This document shows, piece by piece, positions 13,469 to 24,214 of a stretch of 64,000 nt of DNA; within the stretch, counting starts at the first letter, position 1; every line of letters starts with the position of its first letter. The notes below the pieces were generated by a model. That model did no database searches, was not told the origin of the DNA, and worked only from the letters and a program-made list of their open reading frames with translations. The stretch is taken from NCBI GenBank assembly GCA_963556195.1, contig OY744520.1, positions 4,630,001-4,694,000 of the forward strand. Direction: 5' to 3'. The position numbers were made by a program, and so were the translations under genes. Source of the DNA: Sepiola atlantica (lineage: Eukaryota; Mollusca; Cephalopoda; Sepiida; Sepiolidae).

Positions 13469-13470
<2 letters not shown>
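13299..13470. mobile_element. GC-rich ~170-bp insertion between two (TA)n arrays
   Basis: A GC-rich block with C and G homopolymer runs (GGAGGGGGGGCTGAAG near 13319; a run of about 13 C near 13431) lies between (TA)n arrays at 13245-13298 and 13471-13506. Its ends, GACAGCGGCCCC and CGCCGGCCTTGA, share only a weak inverted GGCC-containing match. The layout suggests an element inserted into a TA array, with TA as target site. It could instead be a pre-existing block between two arrays. I cannot name a family. Confidence 0.45.

Positions 13471-13506
<36 letters not shown>
13471..13506. repeat. (TA)n microsatellite
   Basis: About 18 TA units directly after the GC-rich block. Confidence 0.96.
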
Positions 13507-13508
<2 letters not shown>

Positions 13509-13592
13509 CGTTCCTTTCATTAAGTTGATAGCTCTTATGACGTCATGCCACCGACATAAGTGTTAAAATTATCACTGTTTATGTAACTATAC

Positions 13593-13669
13593 AGCGGTGG
13601 CCGTATAGTTCTAGATGTCAGGATTTGAGTTGTAAAATACTCGTATCCCTGGGTTTCGAATCACGCGAC
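13593..13669 (+). repeat. tRNA-like (SINE-head-like) sequence
   Basis: The stretch resembles a decayed tRNA-derived Pol III promoter. GTGGCCGTATAGTTCTAGA at 13598 resembles an A box of the Ser/Leu type (TGGCCGAGTGGTTAAGG). A GAGT/ACTC pair could form an anticodon-type stem around 13627-13642. GGGTTTCGAATCAC at 13651 resembles a B box with one extra T. The acceptor stem does not close, so it is not a functional tRNA. It lies about 20 bp upstream of a hammerhead ribozyme in the same orientation, so one non-autonomous element may contain both. Confidence 0.4.
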
Positions 13670-13689
13670 TAGTAGTGAATAGTTATATC

Positions 13690-13740
13690 TCTATGCTGAT
13701 GAGTCCCGATTAAAAAGGACAAAACGTATACGTACATAGA
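13690..13740 (+). ncRNA. Type I hammerhead ribozyme, core G12 mutated
   Basis: The full architecture of a type I hammerhead can be traced. Stem I is TCTATG (13690-13695) with CATAGA (13735-13740), six perfect pairs. The core CTGATGA is at 13696-13702. Stem II is GTCC (13703-13706) with GGAC (13717-13720), closed by a 10-nt loop. The GAAA core block reads AAAA (13721-13724), one substitution. Stem III is a short hairpin made by ACGTATACGT (13724-13733). The cleavage trinucleotide is GTA, predicted to cut after A13734. The CTGATGAGTCC...GGAC core is the form known from schistosome and other animal hammerheads. Loss of G12 should abolish or severely reduce cleavage. All three helices agree, so the match is unlikely to be chance. 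Confidence 0.8.
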
Positions 13741-13982
13741 TAACAAACACAAAACAAAAATGTGATTATACAACTATGTTTCTATATACTACTAAAACTC
13801 TCTTGGTTTTACATGTTTGTAATCGTGTTATATTGATATATTTCCCTATGTGCAATTGATGACATCATAATGGCGTCATAAAATAATGACGTAATCTATC
13901 AAACGTGAGAGAGAGAGACGAGGCAGATATTCTGATAATAGTACACAATAGATTTTTTTCTTTGTTGTGTTTTATTAACATA
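13741..13982. other. Unannotated sequence after hammerhead
   Basis: AT-rich sequence without recognisable features. It may hold the 3' body of the element carrying the ribozyme, but no tail or target duplication is visible. Confidence 0.4.
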
Positions 13983-14185
13983 GTTCACCCAAAACAAAGC
14001 TGGCCGCCACTGTAACAGTAACCGGGCTACTGAGAAAAAGGGTGAAAGTTTTAGGGGGGTCGACCTAAATTGGGAGATGTGCAGCGAGATGTCTGTTTAC
14101 ATTAGTTTTAAATTTCTGCATGTCAGTACCGTCAGTAAAACAAGGAGAAGGGAGGGAGTTCCAGAGTCCAACCTCACGATTTAAC
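13983..14185 (-). mobile_element. LINE 3'-end fragment (jockey/CR1-like)
   Basis: On the minus strand this matches the 3' end shared with fragments at 21916-22110, 24215-24775, 27985-29145 and 47030-47250. It covers the end of ORF2, a CTGCATG/CATGCAG-linked motif, ACTAATGTAAACAGACATCT and CAGTGGC-GGCCAGCTTTG, with the AACTATG end. On the coding strand the reading is the MQKFKTNVNRHL-type tail that closes jockey-like reverse transcriptases. It is 5' truncated, the usual fate of LINE copies. Confidence 0.75.
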
Positions 14186-14199
14186 AATCGAGAACTTGT

Positions 14200-15105
14200 A
14201 GACAAAAACTCAACAACATATAAGTTATGAAAAACGCATTAGAATGTAATTCTCTGCGAACCTCAACTTGGTTGTACTTGTGGTAACAGTGTGTAAGATT
14301 TTACTCGTTTAAAAATGACTTCCAAAGAAAAGAAAATGTCGATTTCCGCTATTTTGTTTACGATTTCTCGATTAATTTTATCATTTACAATCTCTTTCCA
14401 CACCTCAAAATTAGTCGGGTTTCGTAGAGAATTTCATTATCATGCGTTTTACATGAAGTATGTGTTTTTGTTTTTTCTCAAGTCTTCGCTATCCTGGAAT
14501 TTTAGCGATACACTTTATTATCTAGACAGCCCGTCTGTCCCCGTAGATCTTTAGTCATTTATTAGAACCAACCGACTGAACTAGTACATAAAATAGAAGT
14601 AATTATATGAAAGTGTAAATATGTTCCAAGTTCGAATAGGCTACACATTTCTATCTGAAACACACACAGAATGATCACTTATTTGATTACATATTGATAT
14701 CTACTAATATACACTGACTATGCGGTCATTAATCCGAATATGCTTGTAATTATGAGAGTCGTCTCTCCTCCCACGTTTTAGTTCTGTAATTTATTGTCGC
14801 TATACACACTAGCTAATAATTAAGGAATAACTACGCTTTTCAAATCGTGTAGAGAATTCTGCTTGTGCAAACGAACGGCCAACTCAGTGAATTCTTCCGC
14901 CCATTCATGAAGATCGACCTCTAGACATGCGCGTATGAATTTCAGTCTCTTAATCTGCCCGCTCTTTTTCATTCATTCATATCTGCATTATGCAATTTCA
15001 GACAGACGGTCTTTTATCGATTGAAATCCTCGTCCATCTGCCTGTCTTCATTTGGGGGTATCAGTGATCTTCATTTACATATATCTATTTATTGATATTT
15101 ATAAA
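14200..15105. other. Unannotated sequence
   Basis: No supported gene or repeat. Open frames are short and featureless. Confidence 0.5.
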
Positions 15106-15106
15106 A

Positions 15107-15640
15107 TTCTAGCAGGAAGACCCGACGTTACTCAGGATTGAATGAGCTAAACTTTTATGACCTTTTTCTCTATACACCATTTTACTTGCTTGTTTCCTCT
15201 TCTTATATAGAAGAGGCTGGAATTTCAGAAACACTCTGTGAATTATTATTTGTACATACGGTTTCAATTGAATTAAAATCGGATAGTCTTATTTAAAGTT
15301 TTAAGCTTACTTAGGGAGGGGCGTAGAGACTCGGGAGTACTCCCATTGTCTTTCCCAGAACATGTTATCAATATGCTATGAATATCATCAAAATAGGATA
15401 CATTTGAAGGTTAAATGGAGGTTAACTTAAGCGGGCCGTAAGAGATTCGATACCACTTCCATTGTCTTCCCCAGAAAACTTAATACATATGATTTAAATT
15501 TCATAAAGATAAGAAATGTTAAAGTTTTAAACGGGGGTCTGCTCTCATACCTATCTTAGGAGGGCACTTAAAAACTCCAAAGCACTTCCATTATATTCTC
15601 CGAAGAATTATACATAAGAATATATTATAGTTTTTTTATG
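15107..15640 (+). repeat. Dispersed repeat with three ~120-bp tandem units
   Basis: A head, TTCTAGCAGGAAGACCCGAC then GTTACTCAGG (15108-15137), is followed by three degenerate tandem units. The units start near 15308, 15426 and 15555. Each contains a short AGA-CTC/TTCG block, then CCATTGTCTTTCCC-type sequence (CACTTCCATTGTCTTCCCC, CACTTCCATTATATTCTCC) and a CAGAA/CGAAGAATT block. One more unit stands alone at 43795-43890. The head resembles 6411-6446 (-) and 30125-30155 (+). It is a decayed multi-unit element of unknown class, similar to repeats I associate with octopus. Confidence 0.6.
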
Positions 15641-16002
15641 TAGATGCTCTAACCTTTTGTTTCTGAATTGTTAACATTATAGATAAAAGTTGAGGGTCCA
15701 CGTTGGCGAATTACTTGTCAGCAATGCAGAAACACACGTGTTCGTTTGTCTGGTTTAAATGAATGAAAACAACAGACACTCGAATTTACTTTACATCGGG
15801 TAAGAAACTATCATAAAGAAAATACTCTTCTTTTATGAAAGAATCTCTTAAGATATGCGGAAGTGGATAATATACATGAAAAGAGACTTTTCATTTTTTA
15901 GTTATTCAATATGTCACGCACTCTCTCCCAAGTGCAAGCCACTGTAACATCGCTGGAGAGTTGTATCTTAGTGCGTGTTTATAAATGATATCACAGAATG
16001 GA

Positions 16003-16265
16003 TCTAACGAAGTTACTGTACTTGTACCCCACAACGTAATTACCACTGACTCACTATAGTGTCATCAAAATGTCATCCCTTCACTTTAGAGGTCCGTAGA
16101 TGCTTTAAAATGTCTTACTGTGGTAGGTTCTTTCCTCGTAGCACTTTCTATGGAATTCCAGATCTGCTCCTTTTTTCGCCAACCGACCCAACATGCAGAA
16201 ATTCAAATTCGATAAAAACAAATATCTTGCTGCTCAACACTCAATCAGGTTGTCTTCATATGAAT
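16003..16265 (+). pseudogene. LINE ORF2 C-terminal fragment (jockey-like)
   Basis: Reading frames here encode CHPFTLEVRRC, FFPRSTFYGIPDLL and MQKFKFDKNKYLAAQH. These correspond to the HPFTLEVPRC, FLPRS..LWNSLP and MQKFKTNVNRYLAAQ blocks that close jockey-like LINE proteins. The fragment is frameshifted and truncated at both ends. Its first ~165 bp recur in the opposite orientation at 17728-17895. Confidence 0.75.
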
Positions 16266-16470
16266 CTGACCCCTTCTACAGTAGCCCCATTCGCTTCAAT
16301 GGCAATATGCTTTGTTTTGGACGAACAAACATAAAAACAAAAATAGTGTCTAACGAGATATGTACAGATTATGCATTTCCGAATTAATTAGAGTTTAATA
16401 AATAATAGTGTTGGTTGTGAACCCAAAATGCCATTGAGAAGTTTTGCAATTTATACATGATGTTGATTAG

Positions 16471-16793
16471 TTTGTTTTTTTAATTATCTGGAAAACTATT
16501 CTCATTTTGTATTTTATTCTCACAACGTTTCGGCAAATGTAACCTCCGACCTCATTTAGGTGCGTCTTCTTGAAATCGGGAATATTTATGCTGGACTCTG
16601 GAATCAATACCGTTTCCAACAGAACCCTTTATTTGGTTTTCTGAAGGTTGAAGGTTCAATCCTAAGAATATATGTAATAGTTATATAAGACTTTTACCCG
16701 GCCATGGCTGACGGAACGAGAGCAATCTACCCTCGTGGATTAAATAAAGTGTTCCCTTCGAAACCAGGATTTCGAATAATCAAAATTATACAA
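16471..16793 (+). mobile_element. ~320-bp TIR element (MITE-like), copy 1
   Basis: Its right end, TTCGAATAATCAAAATTATA (16771-16790), is the inverted form of the terminal repeat seen at 26069-26094. It shares ATTCTCACAACGTTTC and TGTAACCTCCG near its left end with copy 2 at 26.1 kb. The middle segment, holding AAGGTTCAATCC and GGAACGAGAGCAA, is in the opposite orientation to that in copy 2. The left terminus is decayed. There is no coding capacity, so it would be non-autonomous. Confidence 0.6.
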
Positions 16794-16799
16794 GTCACT

Positions 16800-17725
16800 G
16801 ATAATTTTGTAATTAATAATTTCCTAATTTCTAATTTAACAACAATAGTATAAAAATAAAAATAAATAAGAATTAAATTAAATAAACATACCGCATCCTA
16901 CATTTTCATCATGTAATCACACGCTTTTCTAATATAGCAATAAACACGACGAAATAGAAATTAAATCAAATTCAAATACAAATTTATTTTTAAAAAATAA
17001 CAAAGTGCAACAAGCCATGTAAAGTTATATAACAAAACAGGTAGAAGTTATTTAAAATCACATATAGTCGGAATGTTTCTCAAATGTTGCGTTTAACCTG
17101 AATAAGTTAGTCACCGTTACTACCTTCTATCCTAAGTGTTTCCACAAAACAAAAAGAGGGGCAGAGAACGCTGCTTTCCTTCTATTCGGATGATGTAGAG
17201 ACGCACCGGTACTCTGTCCGCTATCTCGATACAATGGCACGAAGGTTTAGAAGAGTTTTCCACAGTAAAAAGTGTTGGTAATATTAGAAAATTAAAAATG
17301 AAGAAAGCCACAATGTTGAATTTAAATCAGATAATTTTCTGGTCTGGGGGTAAATATTTAAACCTGCAAATAGAAGGGTACGTCGAGTGTCTAAAACGGA
17401 AACATTTTAAGGAGACTAACATTTCTAAAATCTTTAAAAACATAATATATTTATATTAGTGTTAACCACTTCCGGCTAATATTTTCTTTTCAGATTAATT
17501 GAGTGTTAGTTAAAACATGCGTCGAGCTCGATCCGACCGTAAAGCAGAATATCCGTGACATTCTTCGTGTTATTTATAAACATAGTGACGAATTGGGTGT
17601 GCCAAGTTCGAATCCCGTCAATTCCCTTATATCACTTTCACTTAGGGATGTTAGGTACCATTACGTGGTATATCCTGCCAGAATGCCAACAACATAATAA
17701 AGCCGGTCAACTGCATATTCATGAA
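16800..17725. other. Unannotated sequence
   Basis: No gene supported. AAGTTCGAATCCCG at 17607 resembles a tRNA B box, but no A box or acceptor stem can be placed, so no tRNA is called. Confidence 0.5.
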
Positions 17726-17727
17726 AA

Positions 17728-17895
17728 TAGGAGCAGAGTGGGAATTCCGTAGAAAGTGCTACGAAGAAAGAACCTACCACAGTAAGACATCTTCCGGCAT
17801 CTAGAGACCTCTAAAGCGAAGGGATGAAATGTTGATGATAATCGAGTTAGCCAGGGGTATTTACGTTGAGGGGTACAAGTACAGTAACTTCATCA
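17728..17895 (-). pseudogene. LINE ORF2 C-terminal fragment, inverted
   Basis: This is the diverged reverse complement of 16003-16167. Shared landmarks on the minus strand are GAAGTTACTGTACTTGTACC, AACATTTCATCCCTTCGC, GATGTCTTACTGTGGTAGG and the CTACGGAATTCC block. It encodes part of the same LINE C-terminus, is truncated, and stops before the MQKFK motif. Confidence 0.7.
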
Positions 17896-17899
17896 AATC

Positions 17900-19310
17900 C
17901 CATTCCGTGATTGCATACGAATTTACAACTACTTTACCCAACTTTATTTATAGAAATTCTGTAGGATATAATAGAGTATGAAACAGTATCGTTAAGAAGA
18001 AATGAAATTAATTTCAATGTGACTTAAGATATGAGGAGTCGCGACAAAGATAACATTACTCCTTAAAATAATGAATTATACTTTTTATAGCTGTTACTGC
18101 TTTACGCTTCACTGCAGTTTCATGCAAGTGTCGACCATCATAGTAAAAGATGCTAAATTGTAATTTACTTCAGTTTCAGTTTATTACCGATCGTTATAAT
18201 GAACTTTATTAAATTTCTCTCGGTTATAAAAGTTACTGTTTCTCAGCATCAATGCGGCTGTGTGTTTCAGTTTGCCAGATGTTTGCTTAAGGAATAGTAT
18301 GTGCCTCTTAGATTTATCTTCGATCATGCTGAGAGAAGTATCATAGCGCGTTCGATGCACTTACGACGTGGGAGAGAGTATTCGGTCTTGTATATGTATA
18401 CTATATTTCCAAATATGTTGTAATAGTATTATGCATAAAACATTTAGACTTGGTCAAGTTAAAATTGTGCCTTTTTTAAATGGTAAAATATGAAATTAAA
18501 TTATATGAATTTTGTATTTACCAGTCTGAGCTTCTGAAAACCACTTATTTTCACAGCTGGGAGCTGATCTGATTTCATCTTTACTCTTAGTAAACCATGT
18601 CAAAACTAACCATACAAATATTACTTTCTTCCTTCTTTGGAGGAGGTCACATGACCAGAGATCCAAGAATGTATGTTCTTTAGCGAAAGGGAAACAAGCA
18701 ACGAATTAACAACGTATTACCATCCTGTGTTTTTTGTTTCTATTATAATGGCTTCTATTTGCCATTCCATCAGAATTACTGGCGAAATACGCAGCTATAA
18801 AAAACAACTAATAGATTTTCATAGTAAAATGAAAATTTTATTGATTTCGTGTAAAATAAAGGCTTCCAACTTCATAACTATTTAAATTTCAATCATTTTC
18901 ATTTGTCAACAAACCAGTATTCCCTTTAAAGAACATTGTTATTTCTATTCGTTTGCAGATAAGAACCTTGTTTTACCTTCTAAATTGTGAAGACTCGATA
19001 ATCCAAATAATGTAAAAACTGTTCATCCCTTGATTATAAAAGAAAAATAAGTAGAATGGGTTCATAACAAAGTGACATATTTGAGTAAGTAATTTATTGT
19101 TTACTGTGTCCTGAGCCGATTATTTATTCTTAATTCGAAGATTAAATAAATCTTAATTAAACAACTGCTAATAAATGTTTCTTACGGTGGGCATTATTAT
19201 TTATCACTCGACTTTTTACAATTCCTTCACTGGTTTATATACATTTGAATATTTAGAATGCAGACCTCTTTGAATTCATTCGCGACTAAAATACGTTATT
19301 TAATGTGGAT
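17900..19310. other. Unannotated sequence
   Basis: Nothing I can support as a gene or RNA. Open frames are short and lack motifs. Confidence 0.5.
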
Positions 19311-19314
19311 AGTC

Positions 19315-19509
19315 TTTTGGTTTGGTAGTTTTGTTTTACGGCATATCAACCCTTTTTGGGTTATTTAATGCCGAATCTGGTCATTATAGTGAAAGTTTTT
19401 ATGCTTCAAGTTCTTTATATCTTCAAATGTTTAATCAGGGTTTTTGGTTTGGTAGTTTTGTTTTACGGCATATCAACCCTTTTTGGGTTATTTAATGCCG
19501 AATCTGGTC
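19315..19509 (+). repeat. Direct repeat pair, 68 bp at 127-bp spacing
   Basis: A 68-bp sequence beginning TTTTGGTTTGGTAGTTTTG occurs at 19315-19382 and 19442-19509, essentially identical. The repeated block includes GGCATATCAACCC and GGTTATTTAATGCCGAATC. Near identity implies a recent duplication, or two copies of a tandemly arranged element. A diverged minus-strand copy is at 4451-4530. Confidence 0.85.
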
Positions 19510-21070
19510 TTGTTTTCTTCTCTTTTTTGTTTCTTTCCCCTTTTAATATCTGTTTCTATTTAACCCATAGTGGATAGGCAAAGTGTCATCTACGATTCAT
19601 TGCTGTTATCAATATTACTTGTTGTGCTGATTATATTTTATAGCATGCATAGATTTTTAGCGCATAGTAATAATTTCCCACGGGAAATGACATTCAAATT
19701 AATAATAAAAATGACATTTACCACACAAAAGCAATATTCTCAATTGATTGTAAAGGCTAAAATTTATTATCATTTTTGATGCATCTTTCATACATTTTAT
19801 GCATTATTGCATTGAATGTTTAAGAGAAAATTTACATTGTAATAACCTTCTCTTTTTAAAAAAATGTATTCTAATCACGGATTAAATATTCGCTTCATTT
19901 ACAGAACTATTTTCATTCTTCATTGATAGAGTTACTGTACACACAAACTTCAAAAATCTTCCCCCTCTATTATTGGCAACCAGAAGAAAACGAATACAGA
20001 AAAGATGTATGCTATTTCTTTCTTAAGCAGGTTTGTATATTATGTCAACGCGTGTGTTTAGCATGTCGTCCCATGTTAGTGTCGCTGTGTGAGTGGAATC
20101 TGCATGATATAGATAACTACGACCAATAGTCGCTTATTTGTTTTATTAATATAGCTATCTCAAATGAAACCGGCTGACATGTTGCATCACAACTTTTAAT
20201 ATATAGTTGTTGGACAAAGTAATTTATGTGTCTGGATTTAAAAAAATTAACAACCATATTATCGTCTGCTAAAATTTAGAAAGTCTGATTTTGATTGGGT
20301 GAAAGATCGTTATAATTGAAAAACTGAAAAAGTCAACGGAAAGTGACTTTTCTAGAAAATTAATTTTAATCGGTGGACATTTTGAGCCGAGAGGTAGTAA
20401 TGGAAGCTAAAGAGTTACTGTCCACTCCCGATTCTAGGTATGATCACCAGATGTTGTTTAAGTGAATACACAGGGTTGGGTTTGGGTAGACGGAGATTGA
20501 GTTTTGTTATGATTGGGAAGGAGGGATTGAGTTTAAAAAAAGTAAACATGGCTGTGAAAGATATATTTTGAAAATAGATTTCGATTAGTATTTGGTCACT
20601 GCTTCGTTCAAGAATGTCCGAGACAGTTTACATTTTGGTGTGATATATTTAAATTCATTGAACGTATTCGCTAAAAAGAGAAAGAATCAATATTCACTGG
20701 AAGCTAGAGGGTAAGGAATGTCGGTAAATAAGATTAGATGAGGGGGTGAACGACTAATTTATTTATGCTTGGTGAAAACTGACGAGCGTGGAAAAAAGCA
20801 TTTTCACTGGGGTTCAAATAGAAGTGAAGATAGAAGATGCATATATAAAATCAGTGTTGGCAGCGACAGCCATATGCTAATAGCTCTCTACCGAGGCCAA
20901 TGAACCTGCTAGATAGACAACTTTATGTGTCTAGAAAAACCTTTTAAGCAAAATTACAACAAAGATCATTAGCTGTGAACGAACTCGTCATTTTGAGATA
21001 TCTGACACCAAATTAAGAAACTATTGTAAGGTTGTGTTAAATGCATTTTGCCTTGATGGCCACCTTATTA
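19510..21070. other. Unannotated sequence
   Basis: No supported gene. The last part (20860-21070) leads into the minisatellite and could belong to the LINE copy whose tail lies beyond the array, but I cannot read LINE coding sequence in it. Confidence 0.45.
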
Positions 21071-21076
21071 TATAAC

Positions 21077-21925
21077 ACCTGGGGCCACTGCCTAGTTCTC
21101 AACACTGGTACTCCCACTGCCTAATTCTAAACTCTGGAACTCCCACTGCCTAGTTTTACACTCTGGAACTCCAACTGCCTAGTTCGAAACTCTGGAACTC
21201 CCACTGCCTAATTCGAAACTCTGGAACACCCACTGCCTAGTTTTACACTCTGGAACTCCCACTGTCTAGTTCTAAACTCTGGAACTCCCACTGCCTAGTT
21301 CGAAACTCTGGAACTCCCACTGCCTAATTCTAAACTCTGGAACACCCACTGCCTTGTTTTACACTCTGGAACTCCCACTGCCTAGTTCACAACTCTGGAA
21401 CACCCACTGCCTAGTTCTAAACTCTGGAACTCCCACTGCCTAGTTCTAAACTCTGGAACACCCACTGCCTTGTTTTACACTCTGGAACTCCCACTGCCTA
21501 GTTCTCAACTCTGGAACACCCACTGCCTAGTTCTAAACTCTGGAACTCCCACTGCCTAGTTCGAAACTCTGGAACTCCCACTGCCTAGTTCGAAACTCTG
21601 GAACACCCACTGCCTTGTTTTACACTCTGGAACTCCCACTGCCTAGTTCGAAACTCTGGAACTCCCACTGCCTAGTTCGAAACTCTGGAACTCCCACTGC
21701 CTAGTTCGAAACTCTGGAACACCCACTACCTAGTTTTACACTCTGGAACTCCCACTGCCTAGTTCGAAACTCTGGAACACCCACTGCCTTGTTTTACACT
21801 CTGGAACTCCCACTGCCTAGTTCTAAACTCTGGAACACCCACTGCCTAGTTTTACACTCCGGAACTCCCACTGCCTAGTTCTCAACTCTGGAACACCCAC
21901 TGAATAGTTCTAAACTCTGGAACTC
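21077..21925 (+). repeat. 29-bp minisatellite derived from LINE ORF2 end
   Basis: About 29 copies of a 29-bp unit: CTCTGGAACTCCCACTGCCT then AGTTCTAAA. Variants alternate between CTCCCACTG and CACCCACTG, and between AGTTCGAAA, TTGTTTTACA and AGTTCTCAA. The last unit runs directly into CTCTGGAACTCATTCCCTG and a LINE 3' tail. The unit core, CTCTGGAACTCCC, is the same sequence that encodes the LWNSLP block at the same position in the LINE copies at 28.93 and 47.05 kb. The array therefore looks like an expansion of LINE coding sequence within the element. Confidence 0.9.
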
Positions 21926-22112
21926 ATTCCCTGTTTTCCTGACGGTACTGACATGCAGACATTTAAAACTAATGTAAATAGATATCTCGCTGCACAGCTC
22001 CCAATTTAGGTTGACTCCCCCCCCAAAAAAAACTCTCACCCTTTTTTCTCAGTAGCCCCTGTCGTCTACAGGGGTGACCTGTCTAGTTTGGGGTGGACTA
22101 TGTTAAAAAATA
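21916..22112 (+). mobile_element. LINE 3' tail following the minisatellite
   Basis: Contains ACGGTACTGACATGCAGAC, ACTAATGTAAATAGATATCT, GCTGCACAGCTCCCAATTTA and the terminal TTTGGGGTGGACTATG. All are shared with the 3' ends at 28.95-29.13 kb and 47.09-47.23 kb. It is a non-coding remnant, except for the last ORF2 codons. Confidence 0.8.
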
Positions 22113-22680
22113 ACAAAAAAAACAAGACACGGCACATTATTTAAAAGAGAGAGTGTATTGCCTAACATACACTATCTACGAGTGGCCTCAATCTCTCTGA
22201 GGTTTGACAGAACATCCTGACATGATGATGCTTCGCAAACAAGTAAACCCCTGATAGAATATTAAAAAATCACATAGTATTCAATGTCCAATCAAATTTC
22301 TCTCGAGATGTATACGCACTGGTGCATACGAGAAATTCTACCAAGTTGGATACCGCAGTAAACCAAAGGAATTTCCCATGGAAACAAACAAAACCAAGTA
22401 AATGCCACAAAACATAAAATATATTGATTGAAAGAGTTAACTATCCTGTACAACTTTACTTATTCAAGATTTGATAAGTAGAGGACTTTAAATAAATATT
22501 CAGATATCTTTGTATCCAAAAAACGTGTTAGCCCCAAAAAGGGGGCACTCGATTTATGAGAGCTATGAGCAAAGATGAAAACAGCGAGAAGTCTTGTGAA
22601 GTTTGCATCCTGCAAGCTATGGAATATTTGAAAATATCCTCTCAAATATAAAATCCTTTTCTCTTATAGGTTTATAAAAT
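22113..22680. other. Unannotated sequence
   Basis: No supported gene or repeat in this short gap between LINE remnants. Confidence 0.5.
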
Positions 22681-22684
22681 TAGT

Positions 22685-23690
22685 TATTGATGGACAAAAG
22701 TCTGAAGCACAGAGTATCGATGCCGATGTGCCTTAGGAGTCAATTGTAGATCCAACACTCTTCCGGATATTCTCCAATGATTTCGAAAATCACATTCTAA
22801 GATAATTCGTCGAATTTTTTACAGATTACAAAGAAATCTATGGCAACACTTCAAAATGAATTAATGATGAAGAGTTTTCTGATTCTCTATTTTATGATTT
22901 GGAGCACGTGGTGCAATGGGGAAAATGGTGTCTGGTTGCCCTTTGTACGTCTCAAAACGAGCTTCTCCCTTTTTACCAACTACGCTTTTATCCTCACCTT
23001 ACACAAATCGAAATGAATGACATTTCATTCGAGACAGCCCCCTGCTTTGATAACCTTTTGGATCTCACCTTACCTTTACACTTACAATGGAAAAAGTATA
23101 TGAAAGCCGGTTCTAAAGTTGCTGAGGAAAAGGGTTGAATCATTCTACCGCTCTTGAGCGTATCTTACGCCTGACGCTATTCTCTACCTGTATAAAAATC
23201 AAATACGTCCAACGATGAAATTATGTTTCCACATCATGGGAGCTGCCGCTCAGAACACACATTGACAGAGTACAAAACCGACTTCGAAATCTAGTGGGGG
23301 ATGCCATCTTTTCTACCTTACAGCCTCCTTCTCACATGAGAGATGTTGCTGGTCCTTCTCTGCTCTATCGGGATATTCATAATAGGTTTTCCACTGAGCA
23401 CTAATGTATGGTTTTCCTCTGTACCAAAATCACAACAAAAACTCGTCTAGCTACAACTACTGTAATGTATTTCCATTTCTAGCCTTGTGTACCTAAAACT
23501 AAACAGAACTTCCATGAACAGAGTTTCTCTCCGAGAACTACCCATCCGTGAAACAGAATAATGTGCAGCTGCTACCGAGCTGACTACTAAATAGTCATTT
23601 TCAAGTCCAATGTAAACAAATCCTCGTTTAACCGCCCTCATGAATAATAATATTCTGCCCAATTTCAACCATCGTTACCAAACATCATGG
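22685..23690 (+). pseudogene. Jockey-like LINE reverse transcriptase pseudogene
   Basis: A heavily decayed ORF2. In changing frames it still shows PTLFRIFSNDF (the PxLFxIFINDL block before the catalytic YADD), LEHVVQWGKWCLV (from LxxVxxWGKxW), LLPFYQLR, IEMNDISF, LQWKKYMKAGSKVAEEKG, then the CHHMGAA-type (..YCCHIWGGA), DRVQNRLRNLVGDA-like and NNNILPNFNHRYQ segments. The catalytic motif itself (near 22825, FFTDYK) is lost. At least one internal frame, 22899-23138, remains open by chance. The family differs in detail from the copy at 28 kb. No activity is possible. Confidence 0.8.
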
Positions 23691-23699
23691 TGTTGTCTC

Positions 23700-24212
23700 A
23701 CTGTTCAACTAATACACCCATTAACCCTTATCCTCGAGTGATGTGTTGGCCTTCATAGATGGTGATTCTTGAGCAAATAAAACAAGATAAAACACATACA
23801 TTTTAAAACTACATGGTGTCAGCTAGTACAAGTTGTTATATTAATGTACTGTTGACCTTAAATATAATGGTCGTTATTATTTAACTGTATTAGAATAACA
23901 AATAAACATGTAAAAGAATATTTATTCGTTAATGAGCTCGATAACTTTAGAGGTCAGCCATAAAAGATATTTTAATAACCAATGTTGCCAAAAGCATTTC
24001 CGTATTAAACATAACACGAAACCAATTACTGACATCAAAAATAGAATAGTGCGAGAAGAATTTAGCGAATTGCTCCAGTAAAGCATACATGTGGTTTGCT
24101 TGAGATTGTGAAAGAAAGACGTAGAGTTGATCCAAAAAACTATATATGTTTTTATGCTACAAAAACTGTGTTTCCCTTGTTTTTTTATTCTTTATTCTCA
24201 TACTAATTTTTG
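23700..24212. other. Unannotated sequence
   Basis: No supported gene. It lies between two LINE remnants of opposite orientation. Confidence 0.5.
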
Positions 24213-24214
24213 TT

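Noticed and set aside
17590..17620. Possible tRNA (B-box-like GTTCGAATCCCG)
   Set aside because: No A box, acceptor stem or anticodon arm can be placed around it.
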